Assembly (NCBI GenBank): GCA_036873755.1
Contig: JAVTVY010025425.1
Location: 1 to 64,000 of the forward strand
Direction: 5' to 3'
Source: Hanleya hanleyi
Lineage: Eukaryota; Mollusca; Polyplacophora; Lepidopleurida; Hanleyidae
Length of the DNA stretch: 64,000 bases
Part shown: in pieces, positions 1 to 12,170 of the stretch
Layout: each line of letters opens with the position of its first letter
Position numbering within the stretch: the first letter of the stretch is position 1
Translations under genes and position numbers: made by a program
The notes under the pieces: generated by a model
Databases searched by the model: none
What the model was told of the DNA's origin: nothing
Seen by the model: the letters and a program-made list of their open reading frames with translations, nothing else

Positions 1-783
1 TGGTGTTGAAAACAGGGGTCTCCGTAAGGATGCAGTCAAAGTTTCGTTGTGAGACATGGGAAACCTCGGCTTTTACACACTTATCACTCACGTCGTGCAT
101 GTTCTTTAAGTTACAAATGGTTTCATAGAAGCGATACAGAGTGACAAACCAATTTTGATTCCCACAAACATGTAGAATTTCACGCTGAAACTGACACACT
201 GTGATCATAGTACAGACGATACGGTACAGTGTTTTGATTGGCACATTTCAGGGAAGAATAAGGGGGAATAACTTTACTGTTTACAAAGTAAATCCAGGAA
301 AAGCATGACTTTTAACATTGAAATGTGGGAGGGGGGGAGGGGATTTGGTTTAATGTCACACTCAAGGTTTTTTCACTCAGATGGTGACAGCCAGTTTGGA
401 TGTTCCCATATGAGTGAAAAAGCATTGAGTGTGACATTAAAGGCAAATATAAAATTTGACCATGAATATATCTTGTGGTGTAGATCAAAGGGAATACTAT
501 GTAATTGAAATTTAAACATAAAATAGTGAAATTTTGTCACATAACAGTGTATTATTATTTTATTATTATTTTATAGTATGGTACAGGAACAGAGGTTGGA
601 ATAATATTGTTATCATTATATTATGATTTCATATATAAAATAAAATATTAGTTCGGAGAACTTGTCAATTGATTCTCAATGTTAAGATCAGACAAGTTTG
701 ACTGTATGTTGTAAAATATTTGACAGCAGTATTTAAAAATTTAATATCTCACAACTGACCTGCAATACTTCATGAATATAAGT
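1..783. other. No gene seen
   Basis: AT-rich noncoding sequence. Only short reading frames without recognisable domains occur here. I see no RNA gene and no clear repeat. Confidence 0.6.
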
Positions 784-836
784 TCAAGTTCAAGTTTATT
801 GCACCAAACACCCGGTACAGGGCAGAGTACAAAACA
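784..836 (-). repeat. 3' end of a non-LTR retroelement
   Basis: Read on the minus strand, the segment ends in a AATAAA-like run followed by TTGAAC repeats, the kind of short microsatellite tail that ends many invertebrate LINE and SINE copies. Only about 50 bp are recognisable, so the insertion is heavily 5'-truncated. Compare the TGAATC-type tail at 44,474-44,572. The clade cannot be named from this fragment. Confidence 0.5.
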
Positions 837-1337
837 AAACAAAGTAATATATGAATATATTACCGAAGTTCTCCAGATTGCATTCACAAGATATTACTCT
901 GGAAAATAATTAAAACTTTTGTTAACTTTGTCAGGTTTCATATAACAACCCAATTTTGGAAATTCAGTTTTTCAAAATGATTTATGGAGAATAATCATGA
1001 AGTCTTCATGTTGTCCAGTTGGCAGTTCAGAATGTCTATTTCAGGGAAAGATTCTTTTAACATTGGAACGTTCCATATTATGTAGATGTGTTTATGTATG
1101 CACAATAATTTTTGCAGGGAAATAAATTTTGAAATATAACTGCTATCAGAAAATAGTAAATGCTTCATATTTGTTATTGGAAGAGCTATTAACATATTTA
1201 AACTCTGGAAAAATTGAAAATTTAGATCTGTTACACCAAAAACTGAAAAAATAAAAATAAAAATAAATAATAAATAAAAATTTAAAATGCTTTATCATAG
1301 AAATATTTAGCAAATGCAAATGTTCATATTCATACTC

Positions 1338-1407
1338 GATATTCATTGCTCACAATTCTCAGGACCCAGGTTTATCATGCCTAATAATCTTTGGGGGATT
1401 ATACTGG
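1338..1407 (+). repeat. Dispersed repeat, copy 1
   Basis: About 70 bp beginning GATATTCATT and running through a CAATTCTCAGGACCCAGGT block. It matches 2,380-2,449 imperfectly in the same orientation. Both copies end in a GGGGATTATA/GGGGACTATA stretch. It is probably an old dispersed repeat; no coding capacity is visible. Confidence 0.4.
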
Positions 1408-2379
1408 AAGTTCAATATATACAGTCAGTTTGACTGTACAGACCGTCAATAATACATATAATGTGAGATACTGCAATTTTTTAAGAGTGCTGTGAATTAT
1501 CTATTACAACAACAATGGACCAAGTTAGATTATCCCTTTAGTTTAAGAAATTTTTCACCAAACAAAAATCCAAATCAAGGTCATATTTGGGGCAAGTTAG
1601 TACCAATAATTATGGATGGCTGTTGGAAAACACAATAAAAAGTTGCAATAAAACATGTGAAATCTGACAATTACTAAATTGCTCCAAATCAAATATTTTT
1701 ACCCACTATCAAAATATTCAAGAAAAACTGATACATAAATTTCTTCCCTCGCTCTGGCTGCCTCCACATATATTCCACTAGAATTGTTCCTTGTAACAAG
1801 TCCCCATTCATAATCTTCTTGTTTTCTGAGAGAGACATAAAAATAAACATAATGCATGGAAGTATAAAGTAGAATTACTTTTAAATACAGCAAGTGATAG
1901 CTGGGTTACCTGCATGTCAGATATACCCTCTGATTGCACTGGGGTTGAAATATTGGAGCTCAAGTTTTATGCACATGGATCTCGGCCAATCACCATCATC
2001 CGCTTGTAAACAGAGCAGAGTGGACTCAGCATGTCACAGGTAAAAAAAGATGTTGCCTCGATCATGTGTTCTTGTGAAATAATTTAGCATAAACTTGTCA
2101 GTTCTTTCACAAGATAAACTGGACACATTTCCTCATCTCTCTATGCAGATATGTGCTGCTTTTGTGGATCAATCCAAACCGAATCAAATCAAATCTCGAC
2201 AGAGATTTGCCTGGGTCCATTTGCGCTGATATACGAGTAAGCCCCTACAGTCCAGGAGCCGTAATCTTCTTTCTTTCTGGGAGTTGTTTTGTAATGTATC
2301 TTCCTGTGGATTTTGATAGCTGATCACAATGTCTGAATATTGTGAAATGAACCAAACTTATATTGTCTTCGGTGAGCTT

Positions 2380-2449
2380 GATATTCATTTTTCTCAATTC
2401 TCAAGACCCAGGTCTATATCTTGCGAAATAGACTCTGGGGACTATAATC
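2380..2449 (+). repeat. Dispersed repeat, copy 2
   Basis: Partner of 1,338-1,407, with the shared CTCAATTCTCAAGACCCAGG core. The copies differ at roughly a quarter of positions by eye, which suggests an old duplication or two insertions of one short element. Confidence 0.4.
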
Positions 2450-3861
2450 AATTATTTGCTTTTCTTCTAATTTGATGGCTTAACTGTTTGGGAATGATAT
2501 CACTATATATTTTTGTTATTTTCTTCTATTGTGCACCTAGAAATCCATATTTATCTATTGGGTCAACATCAATGGTTTATGTTTACATTATATATAAACA
2601 ATAAATTTGAATTAGATCTAATTCAAAGTAATGTTAGGACACAATCGCAAGCCCCAATCTTACATACCTACAGAGGCAAATGTAGGCGACTGTTAATGCA
2701 GCTCCCACAATTAGGATTCTGGCTGCAGCAAAAATTATTGTGGAATTGAAGCATTTAAGACAATGTTAAATACTGCTGAGGCGAAGATACTTTTGCTATG
2801 GCATTGGTCTCAGCATTGTTGATTGTTGTGGTTAATTGAGGGGACTGTAATGTAACCACCTAACTCATTTTCATTTTCTTTTATTCATTCATTTTCTTTC
2901 AACCACAATTCAGAATACTACATAAATATAGGATACATCTAACCTGCAGAATGTGCTGCCATATTGACTTTTAGTCACATGCCATAAAGGCAAATGACTG
3001 TCCACCATGTGATTTGGCCATGCGCCATTGTATGTAATGGCTAGAGCCAGAGAGAATATATACAGGGGAATGATTGCACTCATGATGATGATTTCTTGCA
3101 TGTCAATTCAAATTGTCAACTTCTGTCAAATGTGACTATTTCACTGACCAGCAAAAGCTGGAGCACTATCAGCTGGTCATGGACATTCCAGTCCCAGATC
3201 TCCCTATGCTTATGTGTGGAAAAGTAGGTGAAACCTGGCACAAAAATGTTATGCTTTCCATTACCTTTATATTGTACAAAGGATCACTACGCTGACTATA
3301 TAATGCATATTTTGGCAATCCAGATATATTGGACTGATGTGTATTGCAAGTTCAAATTATTCCCCATAGAATAAGCATCTAGACAGGACCAACCCGCCAG
3401 CCATCCCATGCAGCTGTGAAGCATATTGCACCCCATTCTTGTAGTCTTTGAAATTACAGGGTTCATGCACTTACAGCAGAAAAAATCCAGGATTATTCCA
3501 GGACTTTCCAGGTCATGATTCTAATTTTCCTAGAGTACAATAACTTGCAGCAAAGATGATCAAATTAATGAAGTCCAGGAACAAATTTTGGCACAGAAAC
3601 GTGATATAGCATCATCTCCCAGAAGACGAAAGTATAGTTCTTCCAGGAGTTTAACTTTATTTTTAAGCATTTTCCAGGTTAGCAATTAAATTCCAGGAAT
3701 TTTAAGAACTTTCCAGGAGGCATATGAACCCTGAATTAGGTCATAGTCCTCTTGAAGTGAACTTGATCTAGAGACTCTCATATGACACCACTGGTTATGT
3801 GAGAGATTGAGATGCTCACCTAATTTATTTTCAATATATCATGTTCAAACAAGGTTCTGTC
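2450..3861. other. No gene seen
   Basis: Noncoding, AT-rich. The reading frames at 2,513-2,749, 2,910-3,101 and 3,113-3,295 have no domain, no splice context and no neighbours that would support them. Confidence 0.5.
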
Positions 3862-3931
3862 ATTTTGACCAAGAATTTTTCAAAAGACGTAATTCTATTT
3901 TGACCAAGAATTTTTCAAAAGACGTAATTCT
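3862..3931 (+). repeat. Exact 35-bp tandem duplication
   Basis: Two identical 35-bp units (3,862-3,896 and 3,897-3,931), each starting ATTTTGACC and ending GTAATTCT. The absence of divergence suggests a recent slippage or repair event. Confidence 0.9.
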
Positions 3932-4011
3932 GGAGTGAACTTGACCTATACATGCACAGTACAGATTCTACACCCCAGTGAAAACATTTGATCAGACTCC
4001 CTGCTTGTGCA

Positions 4012-4208
4012 GGCCTCAATTAAAGGTGGTAACCTGTTTTCAGGTTGCCTGGAGGTTGCCATATGAAAAATAATGGTAACCTATTTTCAGATCCCCATAA
4101 TTCTGACCAATAATATGACCATAGATCAATAATTATACAAAAGGTTGCCATAGGTTACCAGTGTAGACTTCATGAGAGGTTACCATCAGGGTCCCTTAAA
4201 TTGAGGCC
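4012..4208. mobile_element. 197-bp TIR element with 10-bp target duplication
   Basis: The element starts GGCCTCAATT and ends with the reverse complement AATTGAGGCC. Immediately outside lie TGCTTGTGCA (4,002-4,011) and TGCTCGTGCA (4,209-4,218), matching at 9 of 10 positions, as expected of a target-site duplication. Inside, GGTAACC-type motifs recur in both orientations. A 9-10 bp duplication is typical of Mutator-like elements. An alternative reading with CAGG termini (hAT-like) fits the flanks less well. It has no coding capacity, so it would be non-autonomous. Confidence 0.7.
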
Positions 4209-4218
4209 TGCTCGTGCA

Positions 4219-5778
4219 TCACTTCATACATGTAATATATGGCAATTTGTAATGGGGCTTTAACAGAAAATTCGACCTAACAGTTTCATCAATGTGTCAG
4301 TGTGGAATTCATTCAGGCCTCCATAAACTAGTATCATTTCAAATAATATCTTGATGCCAGCCCAGTTTGTTTTTGAGAAACATTTTGAGAAACATGATGT
4401 ACATGTGTATGTACTGTGTTCACAATCATATGCTCTCTTTTCACCACATTCAACATGATCTTTGGAAATGGATTATGGACATGGTCAGTCCAGAGTAACC
4501 CTGACACTAACTTAGAGGGTGAATTTTATGTGTTATGATAATGACTATACCATATTACCATATTACTTGACAGCAATACATTATTGACACCGCATGACCC
4601 TGAAACTCAAAGCTGGCACTAACCTGCTCTCAAAGTACTGGTGAAATTATATGGGGAATTACAATAGAACATATTGGTTGTGTCACATTATTAGTTGAAA
4701 TGGTGTACCATTACAGGACATTTCAAGGAACAATCTAACAACAGGTTTGGCTACCAAGTCCCATTGATTTTAGTCTACATGGTCTACCATGTCTATGGTA
4801 CCTGACCTAGAGTGTACATTGTAACTGTTCATTTATTATTATATGGGGAGCCGATAATCATTTCCAGTTGCAAATACTTAGGGAACAAAAGTATGGAGAA
4901 GAGGTGGGGGGAGGGGGGGGGCAGATCTGGGGTCTGTGATAAAACGCAACCAGCTGGTCTTCATTATGGTACATGTTGGACAGCCCCCTCTTCTCTTATA
5001 GTTTGACAGTAGCTGGTGTTTTACATAATGTAATATGTGTGACATAATATTTGATCATATTATATATGGCATATTTATACCAGCTAATGCAGCGTCAAAA
5101 CAACTGTATGAGTATTGAAACAAATCCGAAGACGGCTAAAAAAATAATAAGAAATAGCCCAATGAACACAAAACCCCTGACCTGTGGTAAATTGAGAAAA
5201 ACTGGGCTGATATAGTCCAAGTTGATACGGTATAGTTGTATCTATGGTTTTGGAAAGCCTAATTGCTATTATTCTTGGTGAGATATTATATTAACGAGGA
5301 TGATGGACAGTCAGACAGGTGGGCGATGGATAGTCAGACAGGTGGACGGATGATGACACTAACAATGGTCAAATTTGGCTGAGGGAATTTGGTGGACATG
5401 CAGTTATGAACGTTTGATTTAAAATTCATGGTTTGATGGCGGTTTGTCTTTTTCAATATGTATATATGACTCATGCATGCCATGGAGTATACATGTGCAA
5501 ATGCAATATGGAAATAGAACTACTACAATTTCAACTTTTTTTTCTGCGAAAGCATTAACTGTCCAGACGGAATTGTTTTGTAGTTCTATACATTATACTG
5601 TTTTTAAGCTGATTGAAAAATCATGATTGTGTTTCAATATGCTACATCAGAAGCGAATCAAGCAGAAGTCTGTAACCTTAAATTAGCTAGAATTCATTGG
5701 CCACCACCTCCCTGCTTATAACGCATGATGTGATTAAGATGTGCAGTAAAATTGCATCTGTCAAAACTCACACGAGTA
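4219..5778. other. No gene seen
   Basis: Noncoding. It contains a G-rich run near 4,905-4,920 and a short imperfect duplication around 5,305-5,345 (the motif CAGTCAGACAGGTGG occurs twice). I see nothing else supportable. Confidence 0.5.
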
Positions 5779-6060
5779 GTGTAACTAACGTCACAGGACC
5801 TACGAATTAGGGTGAGGAAGATGACTTGGGGGTCCAAGCGTAATGTAAAAAGTAACCTAAGTAGGTCAAATTTTAATCAAAAGCAGGTCAGCTCAAAACT
5901 TGCTGGTAACAGTCCCCTAATGCACGTTCATGCCAAAAATCAAGGTTCTAATGTCAACGGTTCTCCTTATTTTGCTGTCGAAAGGATTCTGATGGACTGA
6001 CTCACTCACTCATTCACTCATTACCGGACACTTTGCAAATGAGAGCCTACTTCGCAGGAA
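5779..6060 (+). mobile_element. Dispersed repeat R1, copy 1
   Basis: Starts GTGTAACTAACGTCACAGG, then CCTACGAATTAGGG, continues through GTAGGTCAAATTTT and GGTCAGCTC blocks and a GACTCACTCACTC run, and ends with GAGAGCCTACTTCGCAGG. The same order is seen at 39,163-39,590 (plus strand) and 59,253-59,835 (minus strand), and the 5' end alone at 30,655-30,712. A CCTACGAAGTAGG motif sits near one end and its reverse complement near the other, so a TIR-type non-autonomous transposon is plausible. No protein is encoded. Confidence 0.65.
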
Positions 6061-6244
6061 TATTTACGCTGATTCAAAACAAAAATCAAGTGATGCAACA
6101 TGGGAGATGAGCTGATGCTGGAATTCAAATACTCAACTTATGAAACATGTATACATAATAAGTCAACCCATGATCCCCGCATGCCGACTCCGCATCTCGT
6201 CTTTCATGTTTAGAGACTGTCCAAGAGTCTAGTGGTAAAGGTGG

Positions 6245-6480
6245 GTACGGCATATCATGTTAGGCACACTTTTTCTTGTCAGATCACCAAAGTTAAGCAA
6301 CACTGAGCTCAGTCAATACTTGAATGGGTGACCGGGTGCTGTACTGGCTGGGCTGATCAGTGTCCAGGATAATAGGAACTGTGGACACTCCCATGTTCTG
6401 GCACATTAGGCATGTCGTGTCGGTGATATGACTGAAAAAATGTTGAAAACGATGTCAAATCCTACTCACTCGCTCACACT
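6245..6480 (+). mobile_element. 5S rRNA-derived SINE
   Basis: The first roughly 100 bases (6,245-6,347) align with eukaryotic 5S rRNA: GATCACCAAAGTTAAGCAAC, then CAATACTTGAATGGGTGACC, then GGGTGCTGTACTGG. These cover the internal pol III promoter. The segment between GTGACC and GGGTGCTGT is missing relative to a real 5S gene, and the second copy at 59,541-59,645 has the same gap. The tail (about 6,420-6,480) has GATATGACTGAAAAA and CTCACTCGCTCAC, resembling the 3' tail of the LINE at 61,360-63,140. It is a pol III-type short retroelement (SINE3-like) and not a functional 5S gene. Confidence 0.8.
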
Positions 6481-9093
6481 GGGTTGATAAGTGCCAGTGC
6501 CATCTAGCTATTCTGATATGATGTCACAGCTGATTTGCTTTTGATGACATGTATATGTGACAATGTAATATTGGATTTGACAGATGGAATTTTAGCATTT
6601 ATTCCAGAATTGCATTATTTTGCTGTCTGAACTAAAATGTTTCATCATGGTTTAATATTCACATGGATGTACAAAGAAAATAGTTTAAAATAATTCTTAT
6701 TTCATATTTGTCACAATAAATTGATTCCAGTGTTCAGCTGACAAATAGTGAAAAAGCCATATATGCATGCCAATTCTGTTCAGAAGATTCCAATATAACA
6801 ATTGAAGAAAAGACGTACAAAAGAAAAGACGTTGACATTTACATGTAGTGAATAGTGATATAAATGTTCATTCTCTTCATGACATTCATCTTCATAACTT
6901 ACAGAAAGCAACTGGTGTAAAGCCATACAAATGCTCATAGTGAAAAGCCAAACCAATGTATTATGTTCATTCTGTTCAAAACACCCCCAGCTAAAAACTG
7001 AGTGTGTTGATACAACATTGCAATCAGCAATATCTCAGCTATCCTGGCTATATAACAACTATCAGTTTACAATATGTATAATCTTGCAATTTGGTTATTA
7101 CTATTGTCACAGCTAGGTTAGTCAACTCTTACCAGCTGGAAAGTCATTATTTGTGTGAAAGGCTGTTTGCTGCACTTTTTAAATTTAATGATCAATTCTG
7201 GGCACCATCTATAATTTTCCTATGATCCTTTGTACCCCAGATTATGAAAGTTCACAATAACTTAATATAAGGGGGTGGGGCTGTAGGTTGTCAAGAGAGA
7301 AAAATAGTCACAAGGAAATTGCTTCAACTCCTATTGTTCAAATAAGCTTATTGACTAAAGTGAGGTGTTTGTTATTGCAAAATGCAGCTAAATCTGTGTT
7401 GTGGTGTTTGTGCTAAATTTGTGGTTACTTTACCAGTGACTCTGTATTGTCACTTTGTAGTTTTTAATTTGTACTTGAACATTTGTTTAATTTTGTATAG
7501 ATTTTTTTTATAAATTACACAAATGAGAAAAAAATATCCTCACATTGTTTGTGGTAGTAAACAAAAATTGTGTGTAGTATGTGGAGGATGGGAAGTTGTT
7601 TGTTTGAGGGAAATGACAGCAATGAGATACAGTTCATTCTTAGCAAAACATGGCTGATATCTGATTTTTGAGAATTTTTATATCGACATACCAGTACATA
7701 CTGTTATCCTTTGTGATCTTCTGACACTGGCAGTTGATTTACAGTGTGGTTGTTTGTGGTAAATTTGTGGTAATTAATTTAGTCACGTGTTCCAGGATTT
7801 TTTTTAGAATTTGAACTTACTGTATGGCAAGTCAAATTTACCAATACTTTTTTCAATGAATTCAAACCTTGGAAATTATTTTGAATTGATAATGAGAGCT
7901 CAATATAACTATCAATACATTATATTGCATCTACTTTAGCCTGATGATGACTTCAGTAAAAAGTGCTCTCTGTCTCCTGTGCAGCTGGATGTCCACATCC
8001 GTAAAAATATCACACTGTAAAATCTCTGCCACCTTTGTAACTATCCCATTGTGTACTCAATAGATGTTTCCGGCTCCAGTTTTGGTGGGTTTTTCAAGCT
8101 CCATTAAAACAAATGGTAAATTTGAATTTGTCTAGAAAGTTATGAACTGCCTACTTTTCTCAGAGTTTTGTCACTGGAGTGACTGGGAATCAGTAACGTG
8201 TCTGAAGTCCAGCGTTCTCTCATAACATGGTGTGACATCCTTCAAATATGCCAGCTATATCTGTTTCAGATAGCCTGAGTTACCAGGTTACAGGCCTTTG
8301 TGTGTGAAATTTCAGCTTTAACTGCATGCGATTTATTTGCAACTTTTTGAACAGTGACACAAATTTATGCTGAACTAGTAGACTAACAGATCCTTGTCAT
8401 CGGTTTGCACAAGTGTTCAGTGAATGTGTACAATATAAACTTTCTGGAAACTAACGCTTCACGCATATCGAAATTCGGGCCCTTCGTCATGTCATGATGT
8501 TGATCAAACTTTCGCATTTGTCTGGACTTTTCAGTTATCAGATCAAATAGACATTCCCAAAGAAACTTTAATGTGTGTACGTTACCTGATAGACACAATG
8601 TTCCAAGCAATTGCGTGGCCTTACAACTTAGACCTAAACTAAAACAGACAGCGCCGCTGGCGCACATTCTTGACATTTCGCAAATTTAATTTTTGTCCTT
8701 GTTCAACTCGCGCGGTAAACAGATCCAGAAAAGTTAAAAAATTAGGATCTGTTACGGAGTATACATGCCAAAGAAGAGAACCTTCTAAATATGTTGCTTT
8801 TCCAATCTCTTTCTATCATTTTATTTGGTTTCTACCTGGAATATATGGCTTGAGCATGTTGAGATAGAACAAACGGGCACCTGTCACTTCTGTCACTTGG
8901 GCAGGGCCAGTTTCATTTACGATTGTCGCAAATCTGTACTTCCGGTCGTTACGAAAAAAAGATACGAAGAAAGTTACGAAGATATTTACGTTGACGTTCA
9001 TGAAACCCGTGTAAAGTTGTCGTAACTTTTTTCGTAAATACTTCGTAGATGAAAATTTCTTACGTAAGTTACGATTATTGATGAAAGTGTGCC
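6481..9093. other. No gene seen; TTACGAA-rich patch at the end
   Basis: Mostly AT-rich noncoding DNA. Between about 8,900 and 9,085 there is a patch of repeated TTACGAA/TTCGTAA words in both orientations, starting with CCAGTTTCATTTACG. It looks like a decayed repeat with internal inverted motifs, but I cannot fix its ends. The overlapping frames at 8,383-9,025 on both strands look like chance. Confidence 0.5.
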
Positions 9094-10263
9094 ATCTCTA
9101 ACGCGTAACTTCAAACACAACGCAATCTAAGTGAGCTTTAGACGTTTCCGGGTTGTACTAGCCAATCCTGTCCTCTCGCGGGAATTTAATCTGTTCTCAT
9201 TTTGACGTTTGTCATGTACCGGAAATGTTATCTCGACGTTTCCGGTATTCAAAACCAATCATTCCCTCCGCGGGAATTTTAAATCGTTCTTGTTTTACGT
9301 CCTGTCTTTATCCAAACAGATTTCTACCAGTGAAAACGACCTCTACCCGAAATGAAACTATCTCTACCGGTTCGTGGAGCGATAAATTGTTAGATGTCCG
9401 AGAATCGCATGCCCGTTCAAGGTTAAATAATCGATCAAGCACCGAAAAGTTCTGTAAACTCCATAGATTAGCGTACCCACAAGAGTATCTAGATTTATAG
9501 CACTTGCAAGCTAAAGCTTGATGTCTTTTTATTATTTATAATTTGGGACACGGGATTGCTATGCCGATTAGGAATATCGACTTCGGGCATATCTGACATG
9601 TCTGACTGCACATCGGCTGTGTTTGTCGCTTTAATTATAGCTTATTTCCCAAGGAACTAAAATAATTAAGCCTCAAAGTCGTCCTGTTTGCTTGAGAAAA
9701 GAATTTTAATCAAAATCAATATTCATTTTACAACGATCTCTACCATGAGTTTGTGATATGCGTGTTTTCATGTGCTGAAGTTGACAACGATCTCTATCAG
9801 CGCTAGTGTTGCGGAAGGCCTACTCTGAGAGTAAGCTAAAGCCAATGGGTCTACAAGGAAATATCAATAAGGACAAAATCATATACCAGGTTAGGGCGAT
9901 CCCGCTTTCTAAAATGAAAGTAAAAGGGGTCCTTTTTGCTCAATAAATGAGTTTTTATAATGAATTCAGCACAATCCACTTGAAGCGCACACAGACATAT
10001 ATCCCCATCAAATGGTAGCAAAAACCGAAATTGTCATCTGTCTAATTTGCAGAATAATAGGCCAAACATTTGTCACACTATTGAAACAACATTGACTAGT
10101 TCTTCAAGTGACAAATTAATTATAGGACATGGAGCAATATATAGATTGATGCGCCTGGAGTTTTGGAACATTGGTTAACAAGGAATCAAAAGCTATTGAG
10201 CAAAAACGGCCTTTTTTACCTTGATTTTAAACAGAGGGATCTTACCAACCTGATTACCTTGAA

Positions 10264-10279
10264 GGGGGGGGGGGGGGGG
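10264..10279 (+). repeat. Poly-G tract
   Basis: A run of 16 G residues, with G-quadruplex potential. Its length may be unreliable in the assembly. Confidence 0.9.
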
Positions 10280-11539
10280 CGAGAGAACAATGTGCTATCA
10301 ACGCGCTGATGCTTTTGACAAAAAGATACATTACATAATGGTTGATTTCCCTGTAATGACGCTTTCAATGTCCTGTCTCGGCTTTCCAATGAGAGATGTT
10401 ATCAGGGGAGTTAATGACGTCGCAAATCTCAGAAAACTATGGAGATAGGGACACTCAAAGCTTTTTACATAAAAAGCAGTAGATCGAAGACCCACACTTT
10501 TCATTTGTTGATAAAAAGATCACATGAAGAGGAAACAGTTTTTTAAATATCAGCATAGCTCACAGGATGGTTTCTGAGTTTGAAGATGGTTTTATAGTCT
10601 GAAAATGCAATTTTCAACGTCAAACAGTTCGATTAAATATAAATTCATATAAAATTTATTATCAACTTTTCGTTGTTTCTAAGATATAACGCTTCTCCCA
10701 ACACTTTCTGAGAGTGTTACAAATATAACACGTTATATGATTGTGTCACTCCTCGTGGACATTTATAAGGTTAAATACAGCACTTTCATTATAAGAGTGT
10801 TGAGATAGGAACCACCATAAAAAAGTCAGTATCAAATTGTCATGCCAATTGCGCATATTGCAACACCGACAGCCTTCATTTTGATTTTTCACGGGAGTAA
10901 GAGCAACTTCATGGGTTGAAGGGATCGTGGGTTCGATTCTCGTTGAGGGTTCAATTATTCTTTCTCTGTTGTGGGAAACTAAATTTGTCATTACTCTATT
11001 ATAAAATCAGTTGCCTAAAACGTCAGTTGAGAGTATTAACAATGAAATTTGTACACTTGTGTGTGAAGATGACCAGTTATAACTTGTTGAGTGGTAGGAG
11101 GCTTGCGCAATTCACCAAGCTCTCAATTACAAGGCCAAACTCATCTTTGGCGCGTGTGTGTACATGTGCAATTTAGCATCAGACAAATCCGCATAGTATA
11201 TCTCTGGTTCAAGGCCTGTTCATATGCTTTGTAGTTCTTTGTACAACACTTCCAATGCACACCCTGTAGAGATAGTTGTCAGGAATTGGTAGAGATCGTT
11301 GTAATGATAATTTTCGAAAAGTGCATTAAGCACGCATATTCTAAAATAACATGAATTACAGTGTGACGAAATCACGGTTTTGAAGGTACTTTAAAAGTTT
11401 GAAGCGCTCTTTACTGAAATTGTACTCTCTTAAAGCCGACTTTCTATGTCTTAATGCCTAGTTACTGCTGTCAAGTTTCAAATAATTATAAAGTATAATA
11501 TCCTCCGAAATATTGCAGATTTCTCGTTATATAATCTTT

Positions 11540-12170
11540 GGAAATGTTTTGACTAGTGTTGCTTGTCTAATTTTTGTTCTGCTCTGTTTCGATCTGATTT
11601 TTCTTTTATGACATCTACTAACATACAGCGCCCAAGGATGATAACATTTTGTTCCTCGTGAGAAAAGAGTGACTGAGTCATCACAGGAGTTACATCTAGT
11701 CCGTGACGGAATCACAAAAAAATCGTGACGGAATCACGAGTGCGCATTTTAAATATTCTCCGTAAAAGAGCTTTATTAAGTACACATTTCCCCCCAAAAT
11801 GTATACCTAGGATGGATTTATCACTTCTAATTATAAAATTAAGAATCTGAACTCTTGTTTTGTCCAATGTATACAGTTTATGTCAAAAGCATATCTTTTC
11901 TACAGATGTTTTAAAAAAGTATATTTTTTAGTAAAATACAACTTTTCTTCATTGACAATTTCCCGAATTTTCCTAGTTTATATAATGTGGGAAAAATAAT
12001 TTTCGCTTAAAACACATCTTCTCTGTAATTGGCGTGTTCCTGTAGATTATAGGAAGCGAATAGAACAAACATCATGCTAATATCTGGTCTACAAAAAAAT
12101 GAGAGATGAATTTTGTGCGAAAATGGGCGGGGTTTTTTGTGACGGGCGCATTTACGTGGAAACCATGATA
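11540..12170 (+). repeat. Dispersed repeat related to 44,130-44,850
   Basis: Long collinear similarity with the 44-kb region: a TTGCTTGTCTA start, TAACATACAGCGCCCAAGG, GTGACGGAATCAC motifs, a shared AAAACACATCTTCTC, and GGAAGCGAATAGAACAAAC. The other copy is interrupted by a roughly 100-bp retroelement tail that this one lacks, so this copy shows the pre-insertion state. No coding capacity is seen. Confidence 0.75.

Noticed and set aside
6245..6347. Functional 5S rRNA gene
   Set aside because: Lacks an internal segment, has many substitutions in paired regions, and continues into a SINE tail.
8816..9025. Overlapping frames on both strands
   Set aside because: Both fall in a low-complexity TTACGAA-rich repeat patch; neither has a domain.
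10918..10950. tRNA B-box-like GGGTTCGATTCTC
   Set aside because: No A box at the right distance and no acceptor or anticodon stem pairing.
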